Source of the DNA: Lysobacter_L cavernae
GTDB taxonomy: Bacteria > Pseudomonadota > Gammaproteobacteria > Xanthomonadales > Xanthomonadaceae
NCBI RefSeq assembly: GCF_042648505.1
Contig: NZ_JBHRXK010000005.1
Span: forward strand, 124,001 to 188,000
Length of the DNA: 64,000 nucleotides
Direction: 5' to 3'
Made by a program: the position numbers and the translations under genes. Numbering within the stretch: position 1 is the first letter of the stretch; every line of letters begins with the position of its first letter. Shown piece after piece: positions 51,229 to 59,823 of the stretch. The notes beneath the pieces are model-generated. The model saw only the letters and a program-made list of their open reading frames with translations. It ran no database searches and was not told where the DNA came from.

Positions 51229-51876
51229 ATGACCATCCGGGTTTTCATCGTGGACGACCATGCGCTGGTAAGGACCGGCATGCGCATGATCCTGTCGGCC
51301 GAGACCGACATCGTGGTGGTCGGCGACGCCGAAAGCGGCGAGCTGGCGTTGCCGCAGATCCGCAAGCTCACGCCTGACGTCGTGCTGTGCGACCTGCACC
51401 TGCCGGGCGTCAGCGGACTGGAGGTGACCGAACGCATCGTCAAAGGCGATCACGGCACGCGGGTGATCATCGTGTCGGTGCTGGAGGACGGGCCGTTGCC
51501 CAAGCGCCTGCTCGAAGCCGGCGCCTCCGGCTATGTCGGCAAGGGTGGTGACGCCGCCGAGTTGCTGCGCGCGGTGCGCGACGTGTCCCGCGGCAAACGC
51601 TACCTCGCCAGCGGCATTGCCCAGAACCTGGCGTTGGCCGGCATCGGCGGCAGTGCTTCGCCGTTCGACGAGCTGTCCCCACGCGAGGTGGAGGTTGCGC
51701 TGCTGCTGGTGCAGGGCCTGCGCCAGGAAGACATCGCCAAGCGACTCAACCTCAGCGCCAAGACCGTCAACACCCACAAGACACGGCTGTTCGAGAAGCT
51801 TGGCATCACCGACAGCATCGCGCTCGCGCGCCTGGCCAGCCAGTACGGCCTGGTCGATCCGGCCCACGCGCTGTAA
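51229..51876 (+). CDS. LuxR-type two-component response regulator (NarL/FixJ family)
   Basis: The 215-residue protein has an N-terminal receiver (VFIVDDHALVRTGMRMIL, phosphorylation site Asp55 in DLHLPG, conserved Lys near 104) and a C-terminal LuxR helix-turn-helix (LSPREVEVALLLVQGLRQED near 147-166, NLSAKTVNTHKTRLFEKLGI). It resembles the UvrY/GacA group, which in E. coli sits directly upstream of uvrC; here it is 29 kb away. No sensor kinase gene is adjacent. Confidence 0.92.
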   Translation: MTIRVFIVDDHALVRTGMRMILSAETDIVVVGDAESGELALPQIRKLTPDVVLCDLHLPGVSGLEVTERIVKGDHGTRVIIVSVLEDGPLPKRLLEAGASGYVGKGGDAAELLRAVRDVSRGKRYLASGIAQNLALAGIGGSASPFDELSPREVEVALLLVQGLRQEDIAKRLNLSAKTVNTHKTRLFEKLGITDSIALARLASQYGLVDPAHAL

Positions 51877-51885
51877 GCCCTGAAA

Positions 51886-51916
51886 CAACACTGGCCGCTC
51901 GTGGCGGCCAGTGTTG
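51886..51916. terminator. Hairpin between the response regulator gene and rne
   Basis: A 13-bp perfect stem (51886-51898 with 51904-51916) carries a 5-base loop between convergent genes. The minus-strand side runs into TTTC, the plus-strand side into GGGTTA. It can serve both genes. Confidence 0.75.
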
Positions 51917-51936
51917 GGGTTACTGCGGGTATCGCG

Positions 51937-54900
51937 TCAGACGCGATGTTCCTCGTGCTGCTTCGGTGCTTCGTCCTGCGAGGCATCCGGCTGTGCCGCC
52001 GTCTCGCCTTGCACCGCGGCTTCCGCCGGCTCGGGTGCCGGTGCCGACGGCTGCGGCAGCGTGTCGAACAGGCCCGCGGTGCGCGGCGTGGCCGGTTCGG
52101 CTACGTCCGGCGTCGGAGCGACTTCTTGCGGACGCGAATCGGCTACTTCACTGGCGTCGGGCTTCTCGGGCGCGGTCGGCGCGGTCGGCTGCGGTTCGAC
52201 GACGGTGACTTCCTCGACCACGGTCTCTTCGACAACAGCCTCTTCGACCACGGCCGGCGGCGGCACCACGGTGGGCGTGACCTGCGTGTTTTCGACGACG
52301 GCTTGCGGAGCCGGAGGCTCGTCCTGCGTTGCGGTCGGTGCGGTTTCGACCGCCGCGGGGGGCGGGGTCTGCGTCTCTGCGTGCGCAGCGGGGAGGGCGG
52401 ATTCGGCTTCCGACGCAGCTTCTGGCGCCGCAATGATCACGGCGGCGACTGCGGCGACGGCCGGTGCAACCTGGGCACGGGGGGCCGGCTTCGGTGCTTC
52501 GGTCACGTCCTCGAAATCGAATTCCGGCTGCGAACGGTTGGCCAGCGGTGCCGGTGCGGCCCCGGGCTCGTCGCCTGCGTTGTCGTCTTCGTCATCGAGC
52601 AGCGCGTCGTCATGCAGCTGCGCCTCACCGGCGGCACCGGTCTCGCCTGCACCGCGACGACGGCGGCGACCACCGCGGCGGCCACGGCGGCGGCGGCCAG
52701 CGCCTTCGCCTAGGGCCTCGTTGCCAACCGATGCGGCGTCCTGGTCGACGGTAACTGCCTCGCTGGTTGCAGCCGCTTCGAATTTCACCGCCTCGCTTCC
52801 AGCGACCGCGGCGTCCGTTGCGACAGCGATGGCGGGCAGGGCGACGACTGCTTCGATGGCCGGGGTTGCTGCCTCCGGCTTGCTGGCGGCGGCCGGCCTG
52901 GGCTCGCGCGGCGGACGCGGCGCATTCTGCGTCGCGCCTTGGGCGTTGCCCGGGCGCTCCTCGTTCTGCGGCTTGGGCGGCTTGGGCTGTTGCGCCTGCG
53001 GCTTGGGCGGCTGCGCTGCCTGCTTCTGCGGACGGTTCTGCTGCTGACCGGCCGGGCTGGCGCCCTGGGCCTGGGCTTGCTGCGGCTTTTCGCGGCGCGG
53101 CTCGTCGCGACGACCGTCGCGGCCCGGCTTGCCGCTGCGGCCGTCACGGCGCTGACCGTTGCGGTCATTGCGCTCGTTGCGGCCGCGGTTGTCCTGGCCG
53201 CGAGCCGTCGGGGCAGCTTCGGCCGCAGAGGCGCCTGTGGGCTGACTGCCGCCGAAGAAACGCAGGATGCGCTCGACCACGCCGATCGAATGCGTCGGCG
53301 TGGCGGCGACCGGTGCCGGGGCGGGAACCGCGGCGGCGACCGGGGTCTCGCGCGGCTCGCGCAGCGGGGCCGGCTGGGTCGGCTTGACGTTGGTGACGGC
53401 CGGCAGGTCCGGGATGTTGAGGTGGGCCTTGGTCAGCGCGTGGGTCGGCAGCTTGCGCGGGGTGCCGCGGTGGTAGCTGGGCTTGCTGGTTTCCTCGCCG
53501 AGCTCGTTCTCGCGGATGCGCGTGACCTCGTAATGCGGGGTGTGCAACTGCTCGTCGGCAACGATCACGATCGGCGCGTCATGGCGCTTCTCGATCTCGC
53601 TCAGCGCGCGGCGCTTCTCGTTGAGCAGGTAGTTGGCGATCTCGGTCGGTGCCTGCACCAGCACCTGGCCGGTGTTTTCCTTCATCGCGTGCTCTTCGGC
53701 CAGGCGCAGGATCGACAGCGACAGCGACTCGACGCTGCGCATGCGGCCGTGGCCGTCGCAGCGCGGGCACACCAGCTGGCTCGACTCGCCCAGCGACGGG
53801 CGCAGGCGCTGGCGGCTCATTTCCATCAGGCCGAAGCGCGAGATGCGGCCGATCTGCACGCGGGCGCGATCGGACTTGAGCGCGTTCTGCAGACGGTTCT
53901 CGACATCGCGCTGGTGCTTGTTGCTCGACATGTCGATGAAGTCGATCACCACCAGGCCGCCGAGGTCACGCAGGCGCAGCTGACGGGCCACTTCTTCGGC
54001 GGCTTCCAGGTTGGTGTGGAACGCGGTTTCCTCGATGTCGCCGCCCTTGGTGGCGCGCGCCGAGTTGACGTCGACCGCGGTCAGCGCCTCGGTCTGATCG
54101 ATCACCAGCGCGCCGCCGGAGGGCAGGCGCACTTCGCGCTCGTAGGCGTTCTCGATCTGCGATTCGATCTGGAAGCGGTTGAACAGCGGGGTGTCGTCGG
54201 TGTAGTGCTTGAGCTTGCGCAGGTTGTGCGGCATCACCTGCTCGACGAAGTCGCGCGCCTCGGCGTACATCTCCGGCGTGTCGACCAGGATTTCGCCGAT
54301 GTCCGGGCGCATGTAGTCGCGCAGGGCGCGGATGATCAGGCGCGATTCGGCGTAGATCAGGAACGGCGCCGGTTTGGTCAATGCGGCCTCGGCGACCGAC
54401 TTCCAGATCTGCAGCAGGTAATCCAGGTCCCACTGCAGTTCTTCGGCATCGCGGCCGACGCCGGCGGTGCGGATGATCACACCCATGTCGTCGGGGATCG
54501 CCAGCGAGTCCATCGCTTTCTTGAGCTCGGCGCGGTCGTCGCCTTCGATACGGCGCGAAACGCCGCCCGCAGTCGGCGAGTTCGGCATCAGCACCATGTA
54601 GCGGCCGGCCAGCGAGATGAACGTGGTCAGGGCGGCGCCCTTGTTGCCGCGCTCTTCCTTGTCAACCTGGACCACGACCTCCTGGCCTTCGCGCAGCAGT
54701 TCGCGCAGCCCGGCCTTGTTGTGGTCGACGCCCGCCTGGAAGTAGTCGCGGGAGATTTCCTTCAGCGGCAGGAAGCCGTGGCGCTCGGCGCCGTATTCGA
54801 CGAAGGCAGCTTCAAGGGAAGGCTCGAGCCGGGTGATGCGCCCCTTGTAGATGTTGGACTTCTTCTGTTCCTTCGCCGGTTGCTCGATGTCGATGTCGTA

Positions 54901-54972
54901 CAGGTTCTGCCCGTCGACGATGGCGACGCGCAGTTCTTCTGCCTGCGTCGCATTGATCAGCATGCGTTTCAT
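51937..54972 (-). CDS. rne: Ribonuclease E
   Basis: The 1011-residue endonuclease heads RNA decay and rRNA/tRNA processing. MKRMLINATQAEELRVAIVD is the classic start. An S1 domain (about 37-120), a 5' sensor region, DNase I-like catalytic Asp residues in TAVDVNSARATKGG and LVVIDFIDM, and the zinc-link CPRCDGHG near 403 are all present. The last 500 residues are a disordered, Arg/Pro/Ala/Gln-rich scaffold with RRRGRRGGRRRRR as a likely RNA-binding patch. An AGGAA lies 8 bases before the ATG. The 5' leader is long and probably autoregulatory. Confidence 0.96.
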   Translation of the reverse strand: MKRMLINATQAEELRVAIVDGQNLYDIDIEQPAKEQKKSNIYKGRITRLEPSLEAAFVEYGAERHGFLPLKEISRDYFQAGVDHNKAGLRELLREGQEVVVQVDKEERGNKGAALTTFISLAGRYMVLMPNSPTAGGVSRRIEGDDRAELKKAMDSLAIPDDMGVIIRTAGVGRDAEELQWDLDYLLQIWKSVAEAALTKPAPFLIYAESRLIIRALRDYMRPDIGEILVDTPEMYAEARDFVEQVMPHNLRKLKHYTDDTPLFNRFQIESQIENAYEREVRLPSGGALVIDQTEALTAVDVNSARATKGGDIEETAFHTNLEAAEEVARQLRLRDLGGLVVIDFIDMSSNKHQRDVENRLQNALKSDRARVQIGRISRFGLMEMSRQRLRPSLGESSQLVCPRCDGHGRMRSVESLSLSILRLAEEHAMKENTGQVLVQAPTEIANYLLNEKRRALSEIEKRHDAPIVIVADEQLHTPHYEVTRIRENELGEETSKPSYHRGTPRKLPTHALTKAHLNIPDLPAVTNVKPTQPAPLREPRETPVAAAVPAPAPVAATPTHSIGVVERILRFFGGSQPTGASAAEAAPTARGQDNRGRNERNDRNGQRRDGRSGKPGRDGRRDEPRREKPQQAQAQGASPAGQQQNRPQKQAAQPPKPQAQQPKPPKPQNEERPGNAQGATQNAPRPPREPRPAAASKPEAATPAIEAVVALPAIAVATDAAVAGSEAVKFEAAATSEAVTVDQDAASVGNEALGEGAGRRRRGRRGGRRRRRGAGETGAAGEAQLHDDALLDDEDDNAGDEPGAAPAPLANRSQPEFDFEDVTEAPKPAPRAQVAPAVAAVAAVIIAAPEAASEAESALPAAHAETQTPPPAAVETAPTATQDEPPAPQAVVENTQVTPTVVPPPAVVEEAVVEETVVEEVTVVEPQPTAPTAPEKPDASEVADSRPQEVAPTPDVAEPATPRTAGLFDTLPQPSAPAPEPAEAAVQGETAAQPDASQDEAPKQHEEHRV

Positions 54973-55418
54973 TGTTGCGTTCCTCGCGCGCTCCTGCGCG
55001 TAGTCGGCGCAGAACGCTTACGCATTCTGCGGCCGCGGAACGCCGTGGGCGTTTCGCCTCTGGATACCGCAAGCCGGCCAGCGTGGGGGCAAATCCCAGG
55101 AGGGAGCCCGTCGGCGGCGGCTTCAAGTTTTCCAGCGCTACGACACCACGGCACGCCGCGGGAGCGCTTGTTGTTACTTTCCTGACTGCAAGGCCGGCGG
55201 CGCTGGCGCCGCACGGGACGTTGTTCATCGCAGGTGGTTTGACCCACCGGACGAGGGCCGGTTCCGCCGGGCTGCGCTTGCTAACATGTCTACCCCGTGG
55301 GCAGTGGTTAGACGCGGACCGGAATCGCAGGAGGGGGCTTTCGGCCCCTTAGGTGACAACTTCCTGCGAAATCAAAACCTTATCTCGCGTCGCGAGTGTA
55401 TCAGATAACCCTTCCCGG
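54973..55418. promoter_or_regulatory. rne leader and rne-rluC divergent control region (446 bp, no gene)
   Basis: No convincing ORF is seen. CGCAGAA (55008-55014) pairs with TTCTGCG (55025-55031) around a short loop in the rne leader. A GGGGC/GCCCC hairpin with a CGAAA loop lies near 55335-55352 on the minus strand. CTCGCGTCGCGAG (55384-55396) is a near-palindrome nested in TTATCT/AGATAA (55380-55385, 55403-55408) just before rluC. E. coli rne has a 361-nt leader bound by its own product, so a similar feedback element is expected. I could not place the promoters firmly. Confidence 0.55.
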
Positions 55419-56381
55419 ATGACCCATTCAGTGACATCAACGGCAGCCCCGGCGGGTGCCCGGACCGTGCGCGTCCCCGACGACCGCGACGGCCAGCGCC
55501 TCGACAACTTCCTGCTCGGCCAGCTCAAGGGCGCGCCGCGCTCGCTGATCTACAAGCTGGTGCGCTCCGGCCAGGTGCGGGTCAACGGCGGCCGCGCCAA
55601 GGCCGAGCGCAAGCTCGAGGCCGGTGACGAGGTGCGCATCCCACCGGTGCGTCTGGGCGAGACCGGCGACAAGGGCACGCCACCGAAGGGCTTCATGGAT
55701 GCGCTGGATGCCGCGATCGTGTTCGAGGACGCGCGCCTGCTGGCCCTGAACAAGCCCTCCGGGGTGGCCAGTCATGGCGGCAGCGGCATTTCCTTCGGCG
55801 CAATCGAAACCCTGCGCGCGCTACGGCCCGGGCACACGCTGGAGCTGGTGCACCGGCTCGACCGTGACACGTCCGGCCTGCTGATCGTGGCCAAGAAGCG
55901 TTCGGCCCTGACCGAACTGCAGGCACTGATGCGTGAAGAGGGCGGCATCAACAAGCGTTACCTGGCGTTGCTGACCGGGCGCATGCCCGACGGGGTGATG
56001 AGCGTCGACGCGCCGTTGCACATCGGCCTGCGCCAGGGCGGCGAGCGCCACGTCCAGGTCAACGCGGCCGGCAAGCCGTCGCTGAGCCATTTCAAGGTGC
56101 TGGAGCGCCGCGGCGGGCAGTCCTACTGCGAAGTCCGCATCGAGACCGGTCGCACCCACCAGATCCGTGTGCACGCCCAACACATCGGTCATCCGATCGC
56201 TGGCGACGACAAGTACGGCGACGCCGAGGCCAACAAGCGCCTGCGTGAGCAGGCCGGGCTCAAGCGCCTGTTCCTGCACGCTTCGACGCTGGAGTTCGCC
56301 CTCGACGGCGGCAAGGCGCCGTATCTGTTGAATGCGCCGCTGGCCACGGAGCTGGTCGACGTGCTCGACCGGCTTGGCTGA
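55419..56381 (+). CDS. rluC: 23S rRNA pseudouridine synthase RluC
   Basis: The 320-residue enzyme converts specific uridines in 23S rRNA to pseudouridine (positions 955, 2504 and 2580 in E. coli). An N-terminal S4 domain (RLDNFLLGQLKGAPRSLIYK with VNG) precedes the catalytic domain, with Asp148 in HRLDRDTSG and TGRTHQIRVH near 245. ATG 55419 is preferred over a longer frame starting at 55353. Divergent from rne, as in E. coli. Confidence 0.95.
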   Translation: MTHSVTSTAAPAGARTVRVPDDRDGQRLDNFLLGQLKGAPRSLIYKLVRSGQVRVNGGRAKAERKLEAGDEVRIPPVRLGETGDKGTPPKGFMDALDAAIVFEDARLLALNKPSGVASHGGSGISFGAIETLRALRPGHTLELVHRLDRDTSGLLIVAKKRSALTELQALMREEGGINKRYLALLTGRMPDGVMSVDAPLHIGLRQGGERHVQVNAAGKPSLSHFKVLERRGGQSYCEVRIETGRTHQIRVHAQHIGHPIAGDDKYGDAEANKRLREQAGLKRLFLHASTLEFALDGGKAPYLLNAPLATELVDVLDRLG

Positions 56382-56425
56382 GACGACGTCCCTCGCGCAT
56401 CGCTAACGCTGCGCGAGGCGGGGGC

Positions 56426-56848
56426 TCAGCCCTCGCGCTTGCGTTGCTCGTCGAGGACGAAGCACGAGTCCGGTCGCATCACCGGCGGCTTGAAGTTCAC
56501 CGGCACCTGCAGCGTGGTCGTTACCGGCTGGCCACCGCGGGTGGCTGGCTGGAAACGCCAGTGGCGCACGGCCTCGTGGGCGGCCTGGTCGAGCGCCTGC
56601 ACGCGGCTGCTCTGCGCGGTGCGCACGTCCTTTGGTCGCCCGTCGGGGCCGATCGACATCAGCAGCACGACCTGGCCGCCGATCTCGTCGCAGGCCAGTT
56701 CGGGCGGGTAGGCCGGTGGCGGGGTATCGATGGCCATCAACTTGGTCGACGGGATCGACGGTACGGCCGGGCCCTGGTGGCAGGCCGCCAGCAAAGTGCC
56801 CAGGGCGACGGCGCAACAGGCGGGCAGGCATTGGCGAAGAGTGTTCAC
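56426..56848 (-). CDS. Lipoprotein with a TonB C-terminal domain
   Basis: The 140-residue protein starts at GTG (plus-strand 56848) with GAGGT 7 bases upstream. It has a lipoprotein signal (CCAVALGTLLAACHQG, lipid Cys at 23). The rest matches the TonB C-terminal fold (PPELACDEIGGQVVLLMSIG, then AAHEAVRHWRFQPATRGGQP). True TonB is held in the inner membrane by a helix, so a lipid anchor is unusual. An in-frame ATG overlapping the phhB stop (plus-strand 56890) would add 14 residues and break the signal. Confidence 0.75.
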   Translation of the reverse strand: MNTLRQCLPACCAVALGTLLAACHQGPAVPSIPSTKLMAIDTPPPAYPPELACDEIGGQVVLLMSIGPDGRPKDVRTAQSSRVQALDQAAHEAVRHWRFQPATRGGQPVTTTLQVPVNFKPPVMRPDSCFVLDEQRKREG

Positions 56849-56889
56849 GTGATCGACCTCGTGTTGCTGGTGCTGATGGGTTACCGGCA

Positions 56890-57231
56890 TCACGATGCGA
56901 GCGCTTCGGCCCTGGCCGCGCAGATGAAGTCGTTCTCGCTGAGCCCGCCGACATCGTGGGTGGAATAACGCACCACGCAGCGGTTGTAGTGCACGCTGAG
57001 ATCCGGGTGATGGTCTTCGCGGTGGGCCATGAAGGCCAGCGCGTTCACGAACGCCATCGTCTCGTAGTAGTTGCCGAAGGCGAAGGTCTTGGTCAGGGCA
57101 TGGCCGTCCTCGGCCAGCTCCCAGCCGGGAACCTCGGGCAGCAGCTCGCGCACGCGCGCTTCGCTGAGCTTGTGCTCGCTGCCGCGGCGGGCTATGCAAT
57201 GGGCCTGGGCGAGGGGGATGAGGTCGTTCAT
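56890..57231 (-). CDS. phhB: 4a-hydroxytetrahydrobiopterin dehydratase
   Basis: The 113-residue protein recycles the pterin cofactor after aromatic amino acid hydroxylation (pterin-4a-carbinolamine dehydratase). The motif HREDHHPDLSVHYNRCVVRY near 69-88 with the catalytic His residues and STHDVGGLSENDF is diagnostic. No phenylalanine hydroxylase gene is in the window. Its stop touches a possible start of the following TonB-like lipoprotein gene. Confidence 0.93.
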   Translation of the reverse strand: MNDLIPLAQAHCIARRGSEHKLSEARVRELLPEVPGWELAEDGHALTKTFAFGNYYETMAFVNALAFMAHREDHHPDLSVHYNRCVVRYSTHDVGGLSENDFICAARAEALAS

Positions 57232-57326
57232 GGCTGGATTCCTTGCGGAGGGCGCACCGACTGAACGAAATCACATCGGTGGTAGGCGTAGAGTGCAGGC
57301 GCGCCATCGGGCTGCGCGGACCCCGT

Positions 57327-57332
57327 TAGAAT
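57327..57332 (+). promoter_or_regulatory. Possible -10 box of the nfuA transcript
   Basis: TAGAAT lies 6 bases before the ATG of the leader ORF at 57339, so transcription would begin at or next to that ATG and give a leaderless message. No good -35 box is seen at the right distance. Confidence 0.4.
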
Positions 57333-57338
57333 AGCCCC

Positions 57339-57413
57339 ATGATCAACATTTCCGAATCCGCCCCCAAGAGCATGTCCCGCAAGCTGCTCGGGTCGAAGCG
57401 TACGCACGCATGA
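57339..57413 (+). CDS. 24-residue leader ORF overlapping nfuA, a copy of the nfuA start
   Basis: The ORF encodes MINISESAPKSMSRKLLGSK plus RTHA and stops at TGA 57411-57413. Its stop overlaps the nfuA ATG as ATGA. The first eight residues are identical to NfuA (MINISESA), and later residues also align (SRKL against FRKL). At DNA level 24 of the first 25 bases match the nfuA start. It looks like an in-frame duplication of the gene's 5' end that now works as a coupled leader, or a recent duplication with no role. Whether it is translated is unknown. Confidence 0.55.
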   Translation: MINISESAPKSMSRKLLGSKRTHA

Positions 57414-57453
57414 TCAATATTTCCGAATCCGCCCAAAGCCACTTCCGCAAGCT
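57339..57453 (+). repeat. Imperfect direct repeat at the nfuA 5' end
   Basis: The block 57339-57363 and the block 57410-57434 differ at one base. A second shared block CCGCAAGCT occurs at 57377-57385 and 57445-57453. Spacing between blocks differs by 3 bases, so the reading frame is kept in both copies. The repeat unit is about 71 bp. Confidence 0.8.
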
Positions 57454-58006
57454 CATCGAGCGTGAGGCCCTGCCGGGCCTGGGCGTGCGCCTGTCGGCCG
57501 TCCACCCCGGCACCTCGCGTGCCGACGTGCGCCTGGAGTTCGCCGAGCCTGGCGACCTGCACGGTGACGAGTGGGCGGTGGATTGCGAAGGCTTCACCGT
57601 GTGGCTGGAAGCGGCCAGCGTGAAGTTCCTGGACGGCGCGCAGATCGATTACGAAACCCAGGCTACCGGCGGCCAGCTGCAGATCCGCGCGCCCAAGATC
57701 AAGGGCGAAGCGCCGGCCGATTCGGCGTCGCTGGTCGAGCGTGTGCACTGGCTGGTCGAGCACGAGATCAATCCGCAGTTGGCGAGCCACCGCGGCAACG
57801 TCGCGGTGCAGGAAGTCACCGCCGACGGCGTGGTCGTGCTGCGCTTCGGTGGCGGTTGCCACGGCTGCGGCATGGCCGACGTGACCTTGAAGCAGGGCAT
57901 CGAGAAGACGCTGATGGAAAAGGTCCCCGGCGTGACCGCGGTGCGCGATGCCACCGATCACGACAGCGGCGAGGCACCTTACATCCGCCGCGACAACGCG
58001 GCCTGA
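57410..58006 (+). CDS. nfuA: Fe/S biogenesis protein NfuA
   Basis: The 198-residue carrier protein holds a [4Fe-4S] cluster and hands it to target enzymes, especially under oxidative or iron stress. An N-terminal A-type-like domain (degenerate, without the Cys ligands) is followed by the Nfu domain with Cys150 and Cys153 in GGGCHGCGMADVTLKQGIEK. ATG 57410 overlaps the leader ORF stop. The complex II iron-sulfur subunit and MsrP-type enzymes elsewhere in the window are examples of cellular cofactor demand, but no direct link is shown. Confidence 0.95.
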   Translation: MINISESAQSHFRKLIEREALPGLGVRLSAVHPGTSRADVRLEFAEPGDLHGDEWAVDCEGFTVWLEAASVKFLDGAQIDYETQATGGQLQIRAPKIKGEAPADSASLVERVHWLVEHEINPQLASHRGNVAVQEVTADGVVVLRFGGGCHGCGMADVTLKQGIEKTLMEKVPGVTAVRDATDHDSGEAPYIRRDNAA

Positions 58007-58025
58007 GTCCGGCGCGGCGTAGTTG

Positions 58026-59735
58026 ATGTTCTCCGCCGCCGATCTCATCCAGGCCCTGCAGCGACGGTTGCAGCTGGTGGCACCGCACCGGCGGCGACCG
58101 CCCGGTGAGTTCCCGCCCGGCTGGCAGGCATGGTTCGCGAGCATGACCGGGCGCGCCGGCGCGGTTACCGGTGCGACCGCCGATGCGATCATCGAGGTGT
58201 TCCTGCTGCGGCCCTTGGCGATGCCGCCGCGGCGGGTGGGCGAGCTCAACCGCTGGCAGGCCTTCGCCACGCTGTGGCGGCAACAGTGGCAACCGGCAGG
58301 GCGCGAGGACCGGCGGGCGCGCTGGTTCGCCTGGGGGGTCACCGTGCTGTGGCACCTGTTCTTCGCGGTGATGCTGCTCTATCTGATGTATCTGCGCTTC
58401 ATGGCCGTCAGCGCGCCGCCGGAAGGCGAAACCGTGGTGCAGGTCGAGTACATCGGCGTCGGCACGCCCGACGAACCCGGTGGCGGTCCCGAGCAGCCGG
58501 CCGAACAGCCCGAACCTGCGCCTCAAGGCCAGCCCGAGCCTGCGGCCGCGGCGGCCGCCGAATCGCCCACGGCCGCCGCATTGCAACCGCCACAACCCCC
58601 GAGCCTGGAGGCGCCGGTGCCGGACGTGGCGCAGCGTGACGTGCCCGAACCGCAGTTGCCGCCGCCGACGGTCGAGCAGCCGGTCGCCGTCAGCGAGCCG
58701 ACGCCGAGCGAACCGAGCGTGTTCGTACTGCCGCCGACCCGGCGCAGCCCGGAGCCGAGCATGGCGACGCCGCAGCTGAGCACGAGCCCGCAGGCGGTGC
58801 GGGCGATCGAGGTGCCGGAACCGGTGCAGCCGATTCGCCGCGAATTGCCGCAACGCGAGCTCCCGCTGCCGTCGATCGACGCGCGTACCCCTGAGGTCGC
58901 GGTGCGCGAGGTAACGGCGCCACTGCAGCGGGCACCGGTGCGCGAGTTGCCGCAGCCTTCGATCGCCGCGCCGGAATTGCGTTCGGCCACGCCCGACGTG
59001 CGTGTCGCTGAAATCCCCGCACCGGCCGCGCGCGCACCCGCCGCTTCCAGCTCGAGCGCCACGCCAGTGCCGGCCGCCGCACCGACCTCGACCTCGACCT
59101 CGACCTCGACCTCGACCTCGACCTCGACCTCGACCTCGACCAGCTCCGCGCCGGTGACGCCGAACCGCGCCACCGGTACCCCGTCAGCCAGCGGCACCCG
59201 CCCGGTCACCAGTGCCGGCGCCGGCCCCAAGCCGACGTCTGCCCCGGGCAGTTGGACGACCCCTGCGCGCGCCGACGACTGGGGCGACTCGACCCGTAAT
59301 CAGCCGGGTGCGCAACGTGGCGAGCCCGGCCTCTACAACGGCGACGGCAGCGTCCGGCTGGCCGAAACGCCGGGCTCCGCATCCCCGGCCCAGCCGCCGG
59401 GAACGATCACCCAGGAGATCAAGGACCTCGACCGTGCCGGCACCTGGTTGCGGCGCAAGCCAAACGATTTCGAGCCGACCTCGTTCGACAAGTACTGGGT
59501 GCCCAACGAGACTCTCTTGGCCGAATGGGTGCGCAAGGGCATCCAGAAGGTCGCGATCCCGATCCCCGGCACCAACAAGCGGATCGAATGCGTGGTGTCG
59601 ATGCTCGGTCTTGGTGGCGGCTGCGGCATCACCGACCCCAACCTCAACGAGCAGCCGGCCGGGGCGCGACCGCCGCCGGATGTTCCATTCAAGCCGGCGC
59701 TGCAGGAAAACAACGGCAGCGTGAAGCCGGATTAG
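58026..59735 (+). CDS. Proline-rich 'transmembrane repetitive protein'
   Basis: The 569-residue protein has a cytoplasmic N-terminal part (FSAADLIQALQRRLQLV start) with one transmembrane helix near 105-125 (WHLFFAVMLLYLMYLRFMAV), a long Pro/Ala/Glu-rich periplasmic stretch (about 135-470) with a (Thr-Ser)9 run near 354-371, and a folded C-terminal domain (TSFDKYWVPNETLLAEWVRK near 480) ending in a Cys-containing segment. The layout is TonB-like (helix, Pro-rich spacer, end domain), but no TonB domain was recognised. Similar proteins occur in Xanthomonas with no known role. ATG 58026 follows a TTG. Confidence 0.7.
   Translation: MFSAADLIQALQRRLQLVAPHRRRPPGEFPPGWQAWFASMTGRAGAVTGATADAIIEVFLLRPLAMPPRRVGELNRWQAFATLWRQQWQPAGREDRRARWFAWGVTVLWHLFFAVMLLYLMYLRFMAVSAPPEGETVVQVEYIGVGTPDEPGGGPEQPAEQPEPAPQGQPEPAAAAAAESPTAAALQPPQPPSLEAPVPDVAQRDVPEPQLPPPTVEQPVAVSEPTPSEPSVFVLPPTRRSPEPSMATPQLSTSPQAVRAIEVPEPVQPIRRELPQRELPLPSIDARTPEVAVREVTAPLQRAPVRELPQPSIAAPELRSATPDVRVAEIPAPAARAPAASSSSATPVPAAAPTSTSTSTSTSTSTSTSTSTSSAPVTPNRATGTPSASGTRPVTSAGAGPKPTSAPGSWTTPARADDWGDSTRNQPGAQRGEPGLYNGDGSVRLAETPGSASPAQPPGTITQEIKDLDRAGTWLRRKPNDFEPTSFDKYWVPNETLLAEWVRKGIQKVAIPIPGTNKRIECVVSMLGLGGGCGITDPNLNEQPAGARPPPDVPFKPALQENNGSVKPD
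59085..59138 (+). repeat. Hexanucleotide tandem repeat ACCTCG x 9
   Basis: Nine perfect ACCTCG units encode alternating Thr-Ser inside the spacer of the transmembrane repetitive protein. Because the unit is six bases, gain or loss changes length by two residues without breaking the frame. Confidence 0.95.
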
Positions 59736-59775
59736 CTTGCGGGGGCGGCGTTCGCCGGGGTGGATGCGCCACGAA

Positions 59776-59801
59776 AAAAGGCCCGCTTGCGCGGGCCTTT
59801 T
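59776..59801. terminator. Bidirectional terminator between the repetitive protein gene and the cytochrome genes
   Basis: AAAAGGCCCGC (59776-59786) pairs with GCGGGCCTTTT (59791-59801) around a TTGC loop. Six A before and four T after allow termination on either strand. Confidence 0.85.
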
Positions 59802-59823
59802 CGATCGGTCGATCCGTGCGCGA

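Noticed and set aside
52939..55185. A 748-codon open frame on the plus strand opposite rne
   Set aside because: It mirrors the RNase E coding sequence and has no recognisable domain.
59085..59138. Possible CRISPR or satellite array
   Set aside because: A six-base unit with no spacers, inside a coding sequence; it is a simple tandem repeat.
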